Positions 39,646 to 48,982 of a stretch of 64,000 bases of DNA are shown here, in pieces. This stretch comes from Leucobacter sp. OH1287 (GTDB lineage: Bacteria; Actinomycetota; Actinomycetes; Actinomycetales; Microbacteriaceae). The position numbers were made by a program, and so were the translations under genes. Under the pieces are notes generated by a model, which made no database searches, had not been told where the DNA came from, and worked only from the letters and a program-made list of their open reading frames with translations. How positions within the stretch are numbered: the stretch's first letter is position 1; each line of letters opens with the position of its first letter. The DNA lies in the NCBI RefSeq assembly GCF_003859945.1, contig NZ_RQYM01000009.1, positions 23,307 to 87,306 of the forward strand, given 5' to 3'.

Positions 39646-40933
39646 CGGCCGCAGCGGGTCGGGATCGCAGCAACAGCAACGCAACAGTGGTTGCCGTGAT
39701 CCCGAACACCGCCGTCGGTAGGAGGAGTCCCGCAACGGTGACGAGGAACGCCGCCGTGAAGGTGAGCAGCACGGCCGCCGCGAGCGGCAGCGCCGCCGGA
39801 GTGCCGGTGCGATATTTGGCGGGGATGCTTTCGAAGCGCGCGAGCGGTGTCGCCAGGAGCAGCACCAGCGTCAACGCGAGCAGGTAGGCGGGGAGGCGCG
39901 TGATCCACCAGAATGCTGTGCCGGGGATCTGGAAAACCTTTGGCATCAGCAGTAATATACCGGTCAGCACCACAATCACGGGCAGGTGCCAGAGGTAAAC
40001 GGACATGGCGCGGCTGCCGACGATGAAAACAACCGCCTGTAGGGCACGAGCCCGCATGGCGCGTCTGAGCAGTGGGGCGACCAGCTGGAAGGCGGCGAGC
40101 TGTGCGACGCCGAGCAGCGCGAGGGCTCCGCGGGGCGGGTTTTGGTTCGCGAGCATGTTGGGCGAGTACCAGCCGGCGAGCACGCCGAGGGTGAGCAGCA
40201 GGTAGCTGACGGCGATTATCGCCAGCAGCCAGGCGATACCGCCCGGGCGCCCACGCAGGCGGGCGAGGGATCCGTCAAGCAGGAAGAATCCGAGCTGCTG
40301 CACAAACAACCAAACAAACAGGAAGTTCGCCCACGCGATCGCAGAAATACCGGTGAGAGCGGTAATCATGTCGATGATGATAATCGCTGCGCCGAGCAGC
40401 ACGAGGGCTCGCCAGCGGTGCTGCTCGTGTAACCGCGACGTGAACGGCACAGCGCACTGCGCGAGCAGGAACGCGGCGAGGAACCAGAGCGGGGTGCCGA
40501 CACCGCCGGTGATGCCGTCGAGGATGTAACCGGGGATGCCGAGGGCGGATCCACCCACCTGCAAAAGCGCCATCACCGCAAAGAACGGCACCGCTGGCCT
40601 GAGCAGTCTGAGCAGTCGACCGTAAACATAGCTGCTGGCGGTTTCGCCGCGGGCGACGGTGCTGCGCCACGAGCGGATCCCGGTGTAGCCGCCGAGGATG
40701 AAGAACAGTGGCATAATCTGCCCAACCCAGGTGATTTCGGTGAACCAGGTTTGATCCTCGAGCGGTTTTGAGAACACGATACCGGTCGGGGTGGCGACCG
40801 CGGCAACCATTAGCAGGTGGATCAGTACCACGAGCAGCAGGCAGCCAACACGCGCCGCATCAACGGCGAGGTCGCGATCGGCGGGAATATCGGCCGACTT
40901 AGGCAGCTTGAGCAGGGGGCGTTTCGTCTCCAT
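39632..40933 (-). CDS. Acyltransferase family 3 membrane protein
   Basis: A 433-residue protein with about ten hydrophobic helices and the acyltransferase-3 entry DLAVDAARVGCLLLVVLIH, including the conserved His after the first helix, then FFILGGYTGIRSWR. Such enzymes O-acylate surface sugars or lipids at the membrane. The start has little ribosome-site support. Overlaps the convergent peptidase gene tail by 14 bp. Substrate unknown. Confidence 0.85.
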   Translation of the reverse strand: METKRPLLKLPKSADIPADRDLAVDAARVGCLLLVVLIHLLMVAAVATPTGIVFSKPLEDQTWFTEITWVGQIMPLFFILGGYTGIRSWRSTVARGETASSYVYGRLLRLLRPAVPFFAVMALLQVGGSALGIPGYILDGITGGVGTPLWFLAAFLLAQCAVPFTSRLHEQHRWRALVLLGAAIIIIDMITALTGISAIAWANFLFVWLFVQQLGFFLLDGSLARLRGRPGGIAWLLAIIAVSYLLLTLGVLAGWYSPNMLANQNPPRGALALLGVAQLAAFQLVAPLLRRAMRARALQAVVFIVGSRAMSVYLWHLPVIVVLTGILLLMPKVFQIPGTAFWWITRLPAYLLALTLVLLLATPLARFESIPAKYRTGTPAALPLAAAVLLTFTAAFLVTVAGLLLPTAVFGITATTVALLLLRSRPAAAATRL

Positions 40934-41027
40934 AACTGAATAAGTTACTAGATAAACAGGGTCTTTTGCGCATATGTTTTGCTGACTAATATATTGGCGG
41001 GTTTCAAATCGTTAACTCACAGTTGTT

Positions 41028-41672
41028 TCAGCGCACTGCCGTGAAAAGCAGTTGATTGGAAAGTCCAGTGGCGCTGTTAGCACCGATGACACCGGGGCTG
41101 TTTGCTGTGGCGGAGAGCAGCCAGATTTCGCCGTTGCTTATCCGCGGAATATCGCTGCCGGTGACAGCACTTAAGCCGGCTCGCATCCAGGCTCCGTGAG
41201 TGACCAGAATGGTTGCGGGGTAGGTAAAAAGATGGCGCTTTAACGCAGCAGCTGCTCGAGATCTGAGCTCTGCTGATGTTTCCGCATCAGGAATAACAAG
41301 CTCGGGCCACAACTCGTTAGCCTTTGAAACAGGGAGTCCCTCAGCACTTCCATAGTCACGCTCAATCAGCTCGCTATCTACTCCGATGGGCAAACCGTTT
41401 AATCCGTCTGCGATCAGCCGCGCCGTTGCGGCCGCGCGCTCAAGCGGCGAAGTGGTGATGCCGCGCCAGCAAAACTGCTCCTCGTCAACACCGGCCAGCT
41501 GCGCACTTTTGGCGTAGTGTTGCAGTGTAGCAACCGCCGTTTGCGCGTCTCTGATTCCCTGTTGATTAAGACTGTTATTGCTATGGCCTTGGATCCGCCG
41601 CTCCAGATTCCAATCGGTTGAGCCGTGCCGCACAACCGCAATCAGCGTGCTTTTTGGGTGGCTGCTGGTCAT
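41028..41672 (-). CDS. Histidine phosphatase family protein
   Basis: A 214-residue phosphoglycerate-mutase-fold phosphatase: RHG motif AVVRHGSTDWNLERRIQGHS near residues 13-30, the acidic ERDYGSAEGLPV and the second histidine in ATILVTHGAWMRAG. Likely removes phosphate from small cytoplasmic substrates. It is the last gene of the leftward operon 47.3-41.0 kb, overlapping the ABC ATPase stop by 4 bp; the operon thereby joins three phosphatase domains to one importer. Confidence 0.88.
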   Translation of the reverse strand: MTSSHPKSTLIAVVRHGSTDWNLERRIQGHSNNSLNQQGIRDAQTAVATLQHYAKSAQLAGVDEEQFCWRGITTSPLERAAATARLIADGLNGLPIGVDSELIERDYGSAEGLPVSKANELWPELVIPDAETSAELRSRAAAALKRHLFTYPATILVTHGAWMRAGLSAVTGSDIPRISNGEIWLLSATANSPGVIGANSATGLSNQLLFTAVR

Positions 41673-42853
41673 ACCAGTGCTCCGCTGATGGCTGCTACGG
41701 ACTGTGACGATGATGTAGATACAGTTTCGGACGAGACGGATACTGCACGCGAAGAAGCATCCACTCTTCCAAGCCCTGACTGACCGTCCGTTTGCGGATA
41801 GCAGAAAGCCTGCCGTATTCTGACAGTGACTCGATCTCGTTCAGTGCATTCGCCGGTAATGAGGCACCGCAGTCTAACCCCGTTCCAGTCGAGCACTGCG
41901 TCTTTTCGGTCTGTGCCGCTACTGTCTCTGCTGTATAGTGCAGAAACAACAGTTGCTGGGCCTGCGGGACTCGGCTCCACGATTACATCCTCGGGGTGGA
42001 TCGCGATAACCACGCTGCTGTTTGGTTTCGGTTTGGCACCCACAAATTGCACCTTGGTGTGTGACAGATTGAGGGGCAGTGCTACTGCAGTCACCTGATT
42101 TGTCGAAACCACGGCATCAAGAATATTTGCGTCCGCAACAAACCCGGCTACAAAAGCGGTTGCAGGCTGATTTAACAGGGCGGCTGGTGGAGCAAGCTGT
42201 TGGATTTTCCCGTTTTCTAAAACCGCGACGCGATCTGCCAACGCCAGTGCTTCACGACGATCGTGAGTGACGTGGATCACGGTCAGCCCCAGCTCGCGGG
42301 TGAGTCGCCGAAGTTCCAAGCGGAGAGTATCACGCAGGGGCTCGTCAAGTGCCGATAGTGCTTCGTCGAGCAGTAAAACCTGCGGTCGTGTAATAACTGC
42401 GCGAGCTAGGGCAACACGCTGTCGTTGACCGCCTGAAAGAGTCGCCGGATTGCGGTCCTCGTACCCGGCGAGACCGACCATCTGCAGAGCAGCTGCAACC
42501 CGTTTTGCCCGCTCTTGCCGCCGGATACGCTGCCGTTTCAGTGGGTACTCAACGTTCTTTGCGACACTTAAATGCGTCCAGATAGCGTGCTGTTGAAACA
42601 CCATGCCGAGCCCGCGCTGCTCAGGGGGAACGGATCCACCAGCGCCGCTCACGATTTGCTCGCCGATACTGATCTCGCCGATGGACGGGTTTAGAAACCC
42701 CGCGATAGTCCGCAATAGCGTGGTTTTGCCAGACCCAGACGGGCCGATTAATGCGATAAACTCGCCATCGGTGACTCTGAGGTTGATGTCGCTTAGCCCC
42801 ATAAAACCGTTAGGGTACTGCAGGCTAACATTCTGTAGCGTTACTGTTGACAA
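41669..42853 (-). CDS. ABC transporter ATP-binding protein (PotA/FbpC/PhnT type)
   Basis: A 394-residue ATPase: Walker A GPSGSGKTTLLRTIAGFL, signature LSGGQRQRVALARAVI, Walker B VLLLDEALSALDEPLR, H-loop TVIHVTHDRREAL, and a C-terminal TOBE-type regulatory region (about 235-350). This MOI-type architecture is shared by iron, thiamine, polyamine and 2-aminoethylphosphonate importers. TTG start with AGGA 7 nt upstream. A 96-bp AT-rich gap separates it from the permease gene upstream. The last 45 residues are Ser/Val-rich and unusual. Confidence 0.9.
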   Translation of the reverse strand: MSTVTLQNVSLQYPNGFMGLSDINLRVTDGEFIALIGPSGSGKTTLLRTIAGFLNPSIGEISIGEQIVSGAGGSVPPEQRGLGMVFQQHAIWTHLSVAKNVEYPLKRQRIRRQERAKRVAAALQMVGLAGYEDRNPATLSGGQRQRVALARAVITRPQVLLLDEALSALDEPLRDTLRLELRRLTRELGLTVIHVTHDRREALALADRVAVLENGKIQQLAPPAALLNQPATAFVAGFVADANILDAVVSTNQVTAVALPLNLSHTKVQFVGAKPKPNSSVVIAIHPEDVIVEPSPAGPATVVSALYSRDSSGTDRKDAVLDWNGVRLRCLITGECTERDRVTVRIRQAFCYPQTDGQSGLGRVDASSRAVSVSSETVSTSSSQSVAAISGALV

Positions 42854-42949
42854 CTTATATTCCTGTTTCGTGCTGGTGATAGGTTGATTTACTATTTAAC
42901 TTGTTGTCTATATAGGTATCGGGATTATCCGATTGCTGCGGGCTGTGAG

Positions 42950-44623
42950 TTACTTGACCAGCGATTTGGAGCCCCTGACTGTTACGGTCAGCAGCAGCAG
43001 ACCCACAATCGTCACAATCACTGACAGGGCTGCGGATGCGCTATAGTTCCCCGACTGGTGGAGATTGAAAATCACCACCCCGAGTGTTTGCGACCCCGGA
43101 GAAAGCAGCAAAACTGAGAGTGTTAATTCTCTGACGGCTGTAAGCGCGACCAGTATTGCCCCGGATGTTGCGGCGGGTATTGCCATTCTGCAAGAAATAT
43201 CCCACAGCGCTCTCAGCGGAGAAGCTCCTGAAATCCGTGCCGCATCTTCTGCTGTATTGGGTGTTGTTGCAAGTGGGGCAATAACCGCCTGCACAACAAG
43301 CGACAGAAACGCGGTGACGTAGGCTAAAAGGATTATCCATGGGGTGTTGATAAGTCCAAGCATTGGAGCCAAAAGCAGCCATGCTACCGCGATAATTAAA
43401 CCGGGAACAGCCTGAGGCAACAGCGCGATAGTTGAAAGCAACCGATTACTGCGTGCTCGAGTGCGGGTAACCAGAGTACCAACAGCGAGCCCCAGGATCC
43501 AACAGATAACTGCTGCGAGACTGGCGAGCATTAGTGAGTTCGTTATTCCGGTCATAGTTGCTGGGGCTGTTAACGCTTTGACAAAACCGTCCAAACTGAT
43601 GTTGTCGAGCGTTAACGCAACTCCGGGGGCGGGGAGGAGCGCTGCCACTGTGAGGGTGCACAGCGGCAAAATAGTGACGGCGAGGATTAAAATCGCGGTA
43701 AGCAGCGAAGTGAGATTACGCCACCTGCCAAGTGAGAGTATCGCTGGTCTAGCATTTGAGGTGTCTAGCTCGTTGCCACTGTCACGGTTGAAGCTGATGA
43801 CAAGCCCAAACACCGCAAGCAGTAGCAGCACAAACCCGATTGTTGCAACGGTGGCGAGCGGATCCACAACCGTCGCCGATTGCAGGTAGCGATACACCGT
43901 GGTTGCGAGGGTTTGATAACGCTCCGGCAGACCAATAATTGCGGGTATACCGAAGTCTGCGAGATTAGAGACAGCGATTAGCGTGAACGCCGCGGTAATG
44001 GCCCTCCACAGCAGTGGGATAGTGATGTGGAGGGCTGTTTGGATGCCGTTTGCTCCAGCAATGCGCGCAGCCTGTTCGAGATCTGCTGGGATTCGGTTGA
44101 GTGTCTGGTTAACAATGATCATCGCTATCGGAATACTGTGTAGGGTGAGCAGAAAGATAACACCGTCTGCGCCGTACAGATTCCAGAGGGGTGAGCCGAA
44201 GTGACCGGCCCACCAGTTATTGAGTGCCGATGTGGGACCGAGCAGGCTGAGCCAGGCGATTGCCCCGACAAAGGGGGGAACCAGCATAGGGCTGAGTGCG
44301 AGCAGCCGTAAAAAGCGTGCTCCGCGAATATCGGTGCGGTGCAGTAGTACCGCAAGCAGAGTGCCAAACAGTACGGCAAGTGCCGCAGAAACGGTTGCGC
44401 TAACAACCGAATTGAAGGTTGCCTCCAGGACACTGCTGTTGATTATTTCGTGCCAGCTGTTCCCCGTTAGCGCCAGCGAGATAACTGCACCCAGGGGCAG
44501 CAGTACTAGAAACGCAAGCACGATCCAGAGGCTAACGCGTAACGCTGTTACACTGCCGACGGCGGTTACCTCGAAACCTCTGAATCGTGCAAGCGACAGG
44601 GCAGATCTACTGGAATAGCTCAT
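42950..44623 (-). CDS. ABC transporter permease, two fused domains (FbpB/PhnU type)
   Basis: A 557-residue membrane protein with two homologous six-helix permease halves (about 20-275 and 295-550). Each half has an ATPase-contact loop, EQAARIAGANGIQTALHITI and EDAARISGASPLRALWDISC. Such fused permeases occur in ferric iron and 2-aminoethylphosphonate importers. The ATG overlaps the end of the binding-protein gene by 17 bp, so translation is coupled. Confidence 0.9.
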   Translation of the reverse strand: MSYSSRSALSLARFRGFEVTAVGSVTALRVSLWIVLAFLVLLPLGAVISLALTGNSWHEIINSSVLEATFNSVVSATVSAALAVLFGTLLAVLLHRTDIRGARFLRLLALSPMLVPPFVGAIAWLSLLGPTSALNNWWAGHFGSPLWNLYGADGVIFLLTLHSIPIAMIIVNQTLNRIPADLEQAARIAGANGIQTALHITIPLLWRAITAAFTLIAVSNLADFGIPAIIGLPERYQTLATTVYRYLQSATVVDPLATVATIGFVLLLLAVFGLVISFNRDSGNELDTSNARPAILSLGRWRNLTSLLTAILILAVTILPLCTLTVAALLPAPGVALTLDNISLDGFVKALTAPATMTGITNSLMLASLAAVICWILGLAVGTLVTRTRARSNRLLSTIALLPQAVPGLIIAVAWLLLAPMLGLINTPWIILLAYVTAFLSLVVQAVIAPLATTPNTAEDAARISGASPLRALWDISCRMAIPAATSGAILVALTAVRELTLSVLLLSPGSQTLGVVIFNLHQSGNYSASAALSVIVTIVGLLLLTVTVRGSKSLVK

Positions 44624-45647
44624 TGAACAGTTTTACAGCGTCTGCTTGGGTGTCTTGAATCCGCTTTAGGTCGGGGCTAAAGAGTTTCAAGTCTTCAAGC
44701 TTCGGGGCTCCTGCGGGGCTGTCAACGTCGGTGCGAATCGGGAGATAGGACTGTGACACTGCAATCTCCTGACCCGCTTTGCTGAGCAGGAAGTCAACGA
44801 GCAGTTTAGCAGCATCGGGTTCCTTGGTGTGAGCAAAAATGCCGACCGGCTGAGTGATGTAGGGAACACCCTCTTCCGGGTACACAGCCTTAATCGGTGA
44901 ACCCGCGGCAGCGAGATCGCGCACGAGGGAGTCGACCACGATCCCAACGGGATTGGATCCGTTAGCGACAGCCTGCGATACCGGGCCGTTGCTCTCTGCG
45001 ATCAGTGGTTTGTTAGCGGCAAGCTCGGTAAGCCAGTCTTCACCGAGTTCGGACTCATTTAGCCAGACGGCGGCGTTGTAGGCTGCTGCTCCTGAAACAT
45101 CAGGGTTGGGCATTGCGATCAGGTTTTCGTATTTTGGATCCGTGAGATCCTGCCAAGATTTAGGTGCGTCGTTGATTGCGTCAGTATTAACGGCGATAAC
45201 CGTCGGGATCAGGCGTGTACCCACGTACATGTGTTCTGGGTCAACCAGCTCCGGCAGTATCTCCTTGCTTTCCGGCGACTCGTACGCAAGCAGCAGATCC
45301 TCTGCGGCGTACCGCTCAAACGTTGCGGCATCGGCAGCGAGTAGCAAGTCGGCACCAATTTCTCCGGTCTTTTGCTCAGCAGCTATTCTGGCGGTGAGAT
45401 CACCCGTGCCGGCACGAAACACCGTCACCTTCACCTCTGGATGTAGAGTATGGAACTCTTCGAGTAGCGCATCGATTTTTTCTTGCGGTTCAGAGGTGTA
45501 GAGGGTTAGCTCAGAGCTTTTGGTTTCCCCAGTACCGCTGGCACTGTCCGCAGACTGCGCTGCGTTATCTGATGTAGAGCAGCCGGCAATACTTAGCGCG
45601 GTGAGTCCGGCAACAATGGCTAGGCCAAGACTGCGAGTTAGTTTCAT
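44607..45647 (-). CDS. ABC transporter substrate-binding lipoprotein (family 1, FbpA/PhnS-like)
   Basis: A 346-residue lipoprotein: basic MKLTR, hydrophobic core, lipobox SIAGC with Cys at residue 23. The mature domain follows the family pattern (ELTLYTSEPQEKIDALLEEF, IGADLLLAADAATFERY, PDVSGAAAYNAAVWL). The paired tyrosines that hold Fe(III) in FbpA, expected around residues 235-245, are not seen (IVVDSLVRDL there), so iron is less likely than a phosphorylated or phosphonate ligand. The ATG shares a base with the stop of the phosphatase fusion gene (TAATG). Confidence 0.88.
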   Translation of the reverse strand: MKLTRSLGLAIVAGLTALSIAGCSTSDNAAQSADSASGTGETKSSELTLYTSEPQEKIDALLEEFHTLHPEVKVTVFRAGTGDLTARIAAEQKTGEIGADLLLAADAATFERYAAEDLLLAYESPESKEILPELVDPEHMYVGTRLIPTVIAVNTDAINDAPKSWQDLTDPKYENLIAMPNPDVSGAAAYNAAVWLNESELGEDWLTELAANKPLIAESNGPVSQAVANGSNPVGIVVDSLVRDLAAAGSPIKAVYPEEGVPYITQPVGIFAHTKEPDAAKLLVDFLLSKAGQEIAVSQSYLPIRTDVDSPAGAPKLEDLKLFSPDLKRIQDTQADAVKLFNELFQ

Positions 45648-47347
45648 TATTTTCCTTCGATATTGGTTGTTTGTGCAGGGGTAGATTCTGGGGTGGATCC
45701 GGCAATATCCGCAGAGGACGCGTGTTGCTGGGATTCATTAAGGTCTTTTTGGAACAGCTCTGTTGACGGTGTGAGGTGGATCGGGGTGTAACTTACGTCG
45801 GTGGCTGTGAAGTTCGCGATGCTCAGCCAGGCGGATCGATATCCGGCAACGATCCCGGGAGCTTTCAGTGTGTTGAGATGGTAGGCGAGCGGCGCTCCAA
45901 CGAACACCGTTGTTTGCGCAACTGTGGCACTGAGATGGTGATGATAGTGGCCCGCTAATATTGCTCTCACCGGATATTTTGCAGTGATATGGAGGAGTTC
46001 AGCGGTGTCCAGCAGTGTCTGGTTTTGGAGATGGGGGACAGGTGAGATCGTGGGCGGATGGTGCAGCGCCAAGATGGTTTGCTTCTCCGGATCCTGCTCT
46101 AGGGTGTTTGCAAGCCACCGCATTTGCTGCTCACCGAGGCTACCGTCTGCTGAATTTAGCCGCACCAAACGAAACCCTTTCAGCTCTATCACACTGTAGG
46201 GTTCGCGCCGTTCTGGGGCGAGAGTTGTAGCGTGTTTCGGGGAGTCGTGGTTGCCGTACACCGTGATAACGGGCACTCTGAGGGTGTCGGAAAGCCTCTG
46301 ACATGCATCCTCAACTCGGTCGTATGCAGCGTAGTTGCCTCGCTCGATCAGATCGCCGGTGATCACTATCGCATCAAGTTTTGTCATTCTATTCTGCAGA
46401 TAGTCGATGACAGCGTCGAAGTGACTGAGGCCGTCCGCAGTATCATAAAGCTGCCCTGTGTTACTCGCGTGAATATCAGAGAGGTGAACGATGGTTAAGT
46501 TGTCGCAGCTGGTGTGACCGTTCTTTGCGAGCTGGCTGTCTAAGCGGTCGCTGCCGCTGTTAACATCGCTGCGCTCGCAGTGACTGTGAGTGATGTGTCC
46601 CTTGAGTTTCTGCTTCAGTGCCGTAAGCGCCTGGGTTGAAAGACCGTGCCGCAGTAGATAATCTGCGGCATTACTTTGCAGACATCTCTGGCCGCCGCCG
46701 ATGGTTGATATGTGCTCGAACACGCTTTGCATTGCAGACGCGGGACTGTCGAGATGCAGCTGCAACGCCTCAGTGTATGCTGTGCCGCTGAGGCGCTGCT
46801 TGCTGAGGGTTTTTGTAACGACGGTTTCACGCTGCGGTCTCACATTTTTTCCTGAGCGGACATAGTCTGCGATAATCGCGTGTGGATCCACTCCCGCCGC
46901 AAGCTGTGCAAGCGCAACGACGAGCCCGGTGCGATCCTTGCCTGCTGTGCAGTGCACGAGGGTTGTTCCCGGGTGCTCCGCAAGCACGGCAACGGCAGCC
47001 GCGATTGCATTGCCGCGCTGCGTCAATAGATGTAGATAAATATCGACGATATTGCCAAGCTGTGGGGGTTGGGTGCCATAGAGGGGCACGGAGACGGTTG
47101 GAATATCGTGGGCGGGGGCGAAGCTAACTATCTTTTGCTCAGCGGATCCTGCTGCCTCCCGTTCTGTGGGTTCTCGCAGATCTAGAATCTGATCCACACC
47201 CAGTTGTCGCAGTTTCGCTACGCCGACGGCTGTGAGGTTGTCGAGGGTTGCTGAGCGTAGAAGGAAATAACCCGAACCAGGTTCGCTCTTCTGAGTATTG
47301 ATCGCTCGGGTGTTATAGGTACCCGCGACATCGAACTCTGTGTACAA
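45647..47347 (-). CDS. Fusion of a tyrosine/phosphoinositide-type phosphatase and a calcineurin-like phosphoesterase
   Basis: A 566-residue two-enzyme protein. Residues about 1-245 form a Y_phosphatase3-type domain with the P-loop HCTAGKDRTG (Cys133, Arg139), the CX5R variant found in mycobacterial PtpB and Listeria LipA that can accept phosphoinositides. Residues about 283-540 form a metallophosphoesterase with SDIHAS (Asp291, His293), GDLIERG (332), YGNHDS (366-367), LHHPP and GHYHH (467-469), the CpdA-like cyclic-nucleotide phosphodiesterase pattern. No signal peptide, so cytoplasmic. TTG start with GGGAG 5 nt upstream. First gene of the importer operon. Confidence 0.87.
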   Translation of the reverse strand: MYTEFDVAGTYNTRAINTQKSEPGSGYFLLRSATLDNLTAVGVAKLRQLGVDQILDLREPTEREAAGSAEQKIVSFAPAHDIPTVSVPLYGTQPPQLGNIVDIYLHLLTQRGNAIAAAVAVLAEHPGTTLVHCTAGKDRTGLVVALAQLAAGVDPHAIIADYVRSGKNVRPQRETVVTKTLSKQRLSGTAYTEALQLHLDSPASAMQSVFEHISTIGGGQRCLQSNAADYLLRHGLSTQALTALKQKLKGHITHSHCERSDVNSGSDRLDSQLAKNGHTSCDNLTIVHLSDIHASNTGQLYDTADGLSHFDAVIDYLQNRMTKLDAIVITGDLIERGNYAAYDRVEDACQRLSDTLRVPVITVYGNHDSPKHATTLAPERREPYSVIELKGFRLVRLNSADGSLGEQQMRWLANTLEQDPEKQTILALHHPPTISPVPHLQNQTLLDTAELLHITAKYPVRAILAGHYHHHLSATVAQTTVFVGAPLAYHLNTLKAPGIVAGYRSAWLSIANFTATDVSYTPIHLTPSTELFQKDLNESQQHASSADIAGSTPESTPAQTTNIEGK

Positions 47348-47516
47348 GCGAACTCCCGATCATGCTTACTGGTTACGGTAGGTGGTAACAGTAAGTTTTG
47401 CAGGTGTCGGTTACACAGCAATTACACTCCGGTTACTGTCTGGTCAAGCGTTACTAACGCGCTAATAAACAGTGAATGACCGAAGGGTTAACCAGCGGAT
47501 AGAGCGGCTCAGGCCG

Positions 47517-48470
47517 TTACGCTTTAGCTTCGGCAGTAACTCGTTGGTGTTCCGCGCAGTGTGCACCGCGGTGTTCTTCGCAGACGACGAAGCGGTTGCT
47601 GCAGCTGTTGTCGGCGCAGTTGGCGAGTGTGCTGGTTGGTTTGTCGCAGGTTACGCAGTGGCCCAGAACCGCGGCGCCCGGCGCGAAATCCATCGCCTCG
47701 CGACCGTCAAACACGGCGAGGGATCCCTCCCACAGCCCGCCGTTGCCGAATTTTTCGCCGTAGCGCACAATGCCGCCGTCGATCTGGTACACCTCGTTGA
47801 AGCCGCGTTTAATCATCGCCGCCGACAGAATCTCGCAGCGGATCCCGCCGGTGCAGTAGGTGATAATCGGCTTGTCTTTAATGTGATCGTATTTGCCGCT
47901 CTCGAGCTCGCGCACAAAATCGTGGGTTGTGCGCACGTCCGGCACAATCGCGTCTTTGAACTTACCGATCTCTGCCTCCCAGGCGTTTCGGCCGTCAAAG
48001 AACACCACATCGTCACGCTCTTTAACCAGTTCGTTAACCTGCTCGGGCTTTAAATGGACACCGGTGCCCACAACGCCGGTTTCGTCCACAACGGTCTCAT
48101 CTGGCAGCCCGAACGCAACCAGCTCGTCACGCACTTTCACGCTGAGTTTCGGGAAGTCGACAACCCGACGCCATGGGGCGCGGCGATCCACCCCGCGAAT
48201 GCTCTCGTAGTGTTTCGGCGGCAGACCCTTCGGCTCAAACCCGATCGCATCAGACCATTTAACGTCGAGTTTGAAGCGCTTCTTGGTCTCGCGCAGATAG
48301 ATCTTGCAGGCGTCAATTTCGCCGCCAACGGTGCCGTTGATGCCGTGCTTGGAGATAATGATGCGCCCGCGCAGGCCGAGTCGCTCGCACAGCTCACGCT
48401 GCCACAGCATCATCCCCTCGGGGTCGGCTACCGGTTGAAACGCGTAATAGAGCAAAATTTTAGGATCCAC
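47517..48470 (-). CDS. trhO: tRNA uridine-34 hydroxylase TrhO (YceA-type rhodanese)
   Basis: A 317-residue rhodanese-family enzyme forming 5-hydroxyuridine at tRNA position 34 with oxygen. It has the N-terminal [37 protein letters not shown], the rhodanese loop [19 protein letters not shown] with catalytic Cys, and a Cys-rich C-terminus. The GTG at 48470 ([11 protein letters not shown]) is chosen because TAGAAT lies 7 nt upstream and the family begins near here; an in-frame TTG at 48569 would add 33 nonconserved residues. Diverges from the haem-oxygenase gene. Confidence 0.9.
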   Translation of the reverse strand: MDPKILLYYAFQPVADPEGMMLWQRELCERLGLRGRIIISKHGINGTVGGEIDACKIYLRETKKRFKLDVKWSDAIGFEPKGLPPKHYESIRGVDRRAPWRRVVDFPKLSVKVRDELVAFGLPDETVVDETGVVGTGVHLKPEQVNELVKERDDVVFFDGRNAWEAEIGKFKDAIVPDVRTTHDFVRELESGKYDHIKDKPIITYCTGGIRCEILSAAMIKRGFNEVYQIDGGIVRYGEKFGNGGLWEGSLAVFDGREAMDFAPGAAVLGHCVTCDKPTSTLANCADNSCSNRFVVCEEHRGAHCAEHQRVTAEAKA

Positions 48471-48586
48471 AGACCCAATTCTACTCTTTTCTGGCTTGCT
48501 TTGCGGGCGTTTGCTCACCCAAAACGCTAGAACCCGCACCGGCCTCGCGAGTAGAATAGAGGTAAGCAAAAGGTTAGGAGCACACT

Positions 48587-48880
48587 ATGCCGGTTGTTAA
48601 GATTAATGCGCTCACTGTTCCTGAGGGCAGCGGTCCAGAGCTTGAGGCGAGGTTCGCCGCGCGTAAGCACGCGGTAGATAAGGCGCCCGGTTTCTTAGGG
48701 TTTGAGCTGCTGCGCCCCACCGCTGGCGAGACCCGCTACTTTGTCGTCACCCGCTGGGAGACGGAGGAGGACTTCGCTGCGTGGCGGGATGGTCGATCCA
48801 AGGACGCACACGAGGGTGAGGCTCGAAAACCCGTTGCGACCGGTGCAGAAATGCTGGAGTTCGAGGTAGTCGACCTCTAG
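48587..48880 (+). CDS. mhuD: MhuD-like haem-degrading monooxygenase
   Basis: A 97-residue ABM/IsdG-fold protein closely following Mycobacterium tuberculosis MhuD: it opens MPVVKINALTVPEG and continues APGFLGFELLRPTAGETRYF. The three residues that matter in MhuD are kept at identical numbers: Asn7, Trp66 and His75 (the haem ligand). MhuD-type enzymes open haem to mycobilin and release iron in the cytoplasm. AGGAG lies 7 nt before the ATG; TAGAAT at 48552-48557 is a likely -10. No haem importer is seen nearby. Confidence 0.9.
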   Translation: MPVVKINALTVPEGSGPELEARFAARKHAVDKAPGFLGFELLRPTAGETRYFVVTRWETEEDFAAWRDGRSKDAHEGEARKPVATGAEMLEFEVVDL

Positions 48881-48982
48881 TTCAAATTATCTAGCGGTTT
48901 CACTGGCTAGATGCGACTCGCGGTAACTATAATGAACTAACCGCGCCTAATCGCGCCCCCCAGTGAAATGAGGACCTCCAAA

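Noticed and set aside
41669..45647. Ferric iron (FbpABC) importer supporting the nearby haem oxygenase
   Set aside because: The binding protein lacks a recognisable Tyr pair, the operon is full of phosphatases, and mhuD is a separate, oppositely transcribed gene 3 kb away.
48471..48569. N-terminal extension of TrhO from a TTG at 48569
   Set aside because: The extra residues are not family-like and would overlap the promoter of the divergent mhuD-type gene; GTG at 48470 fits a -10 box.
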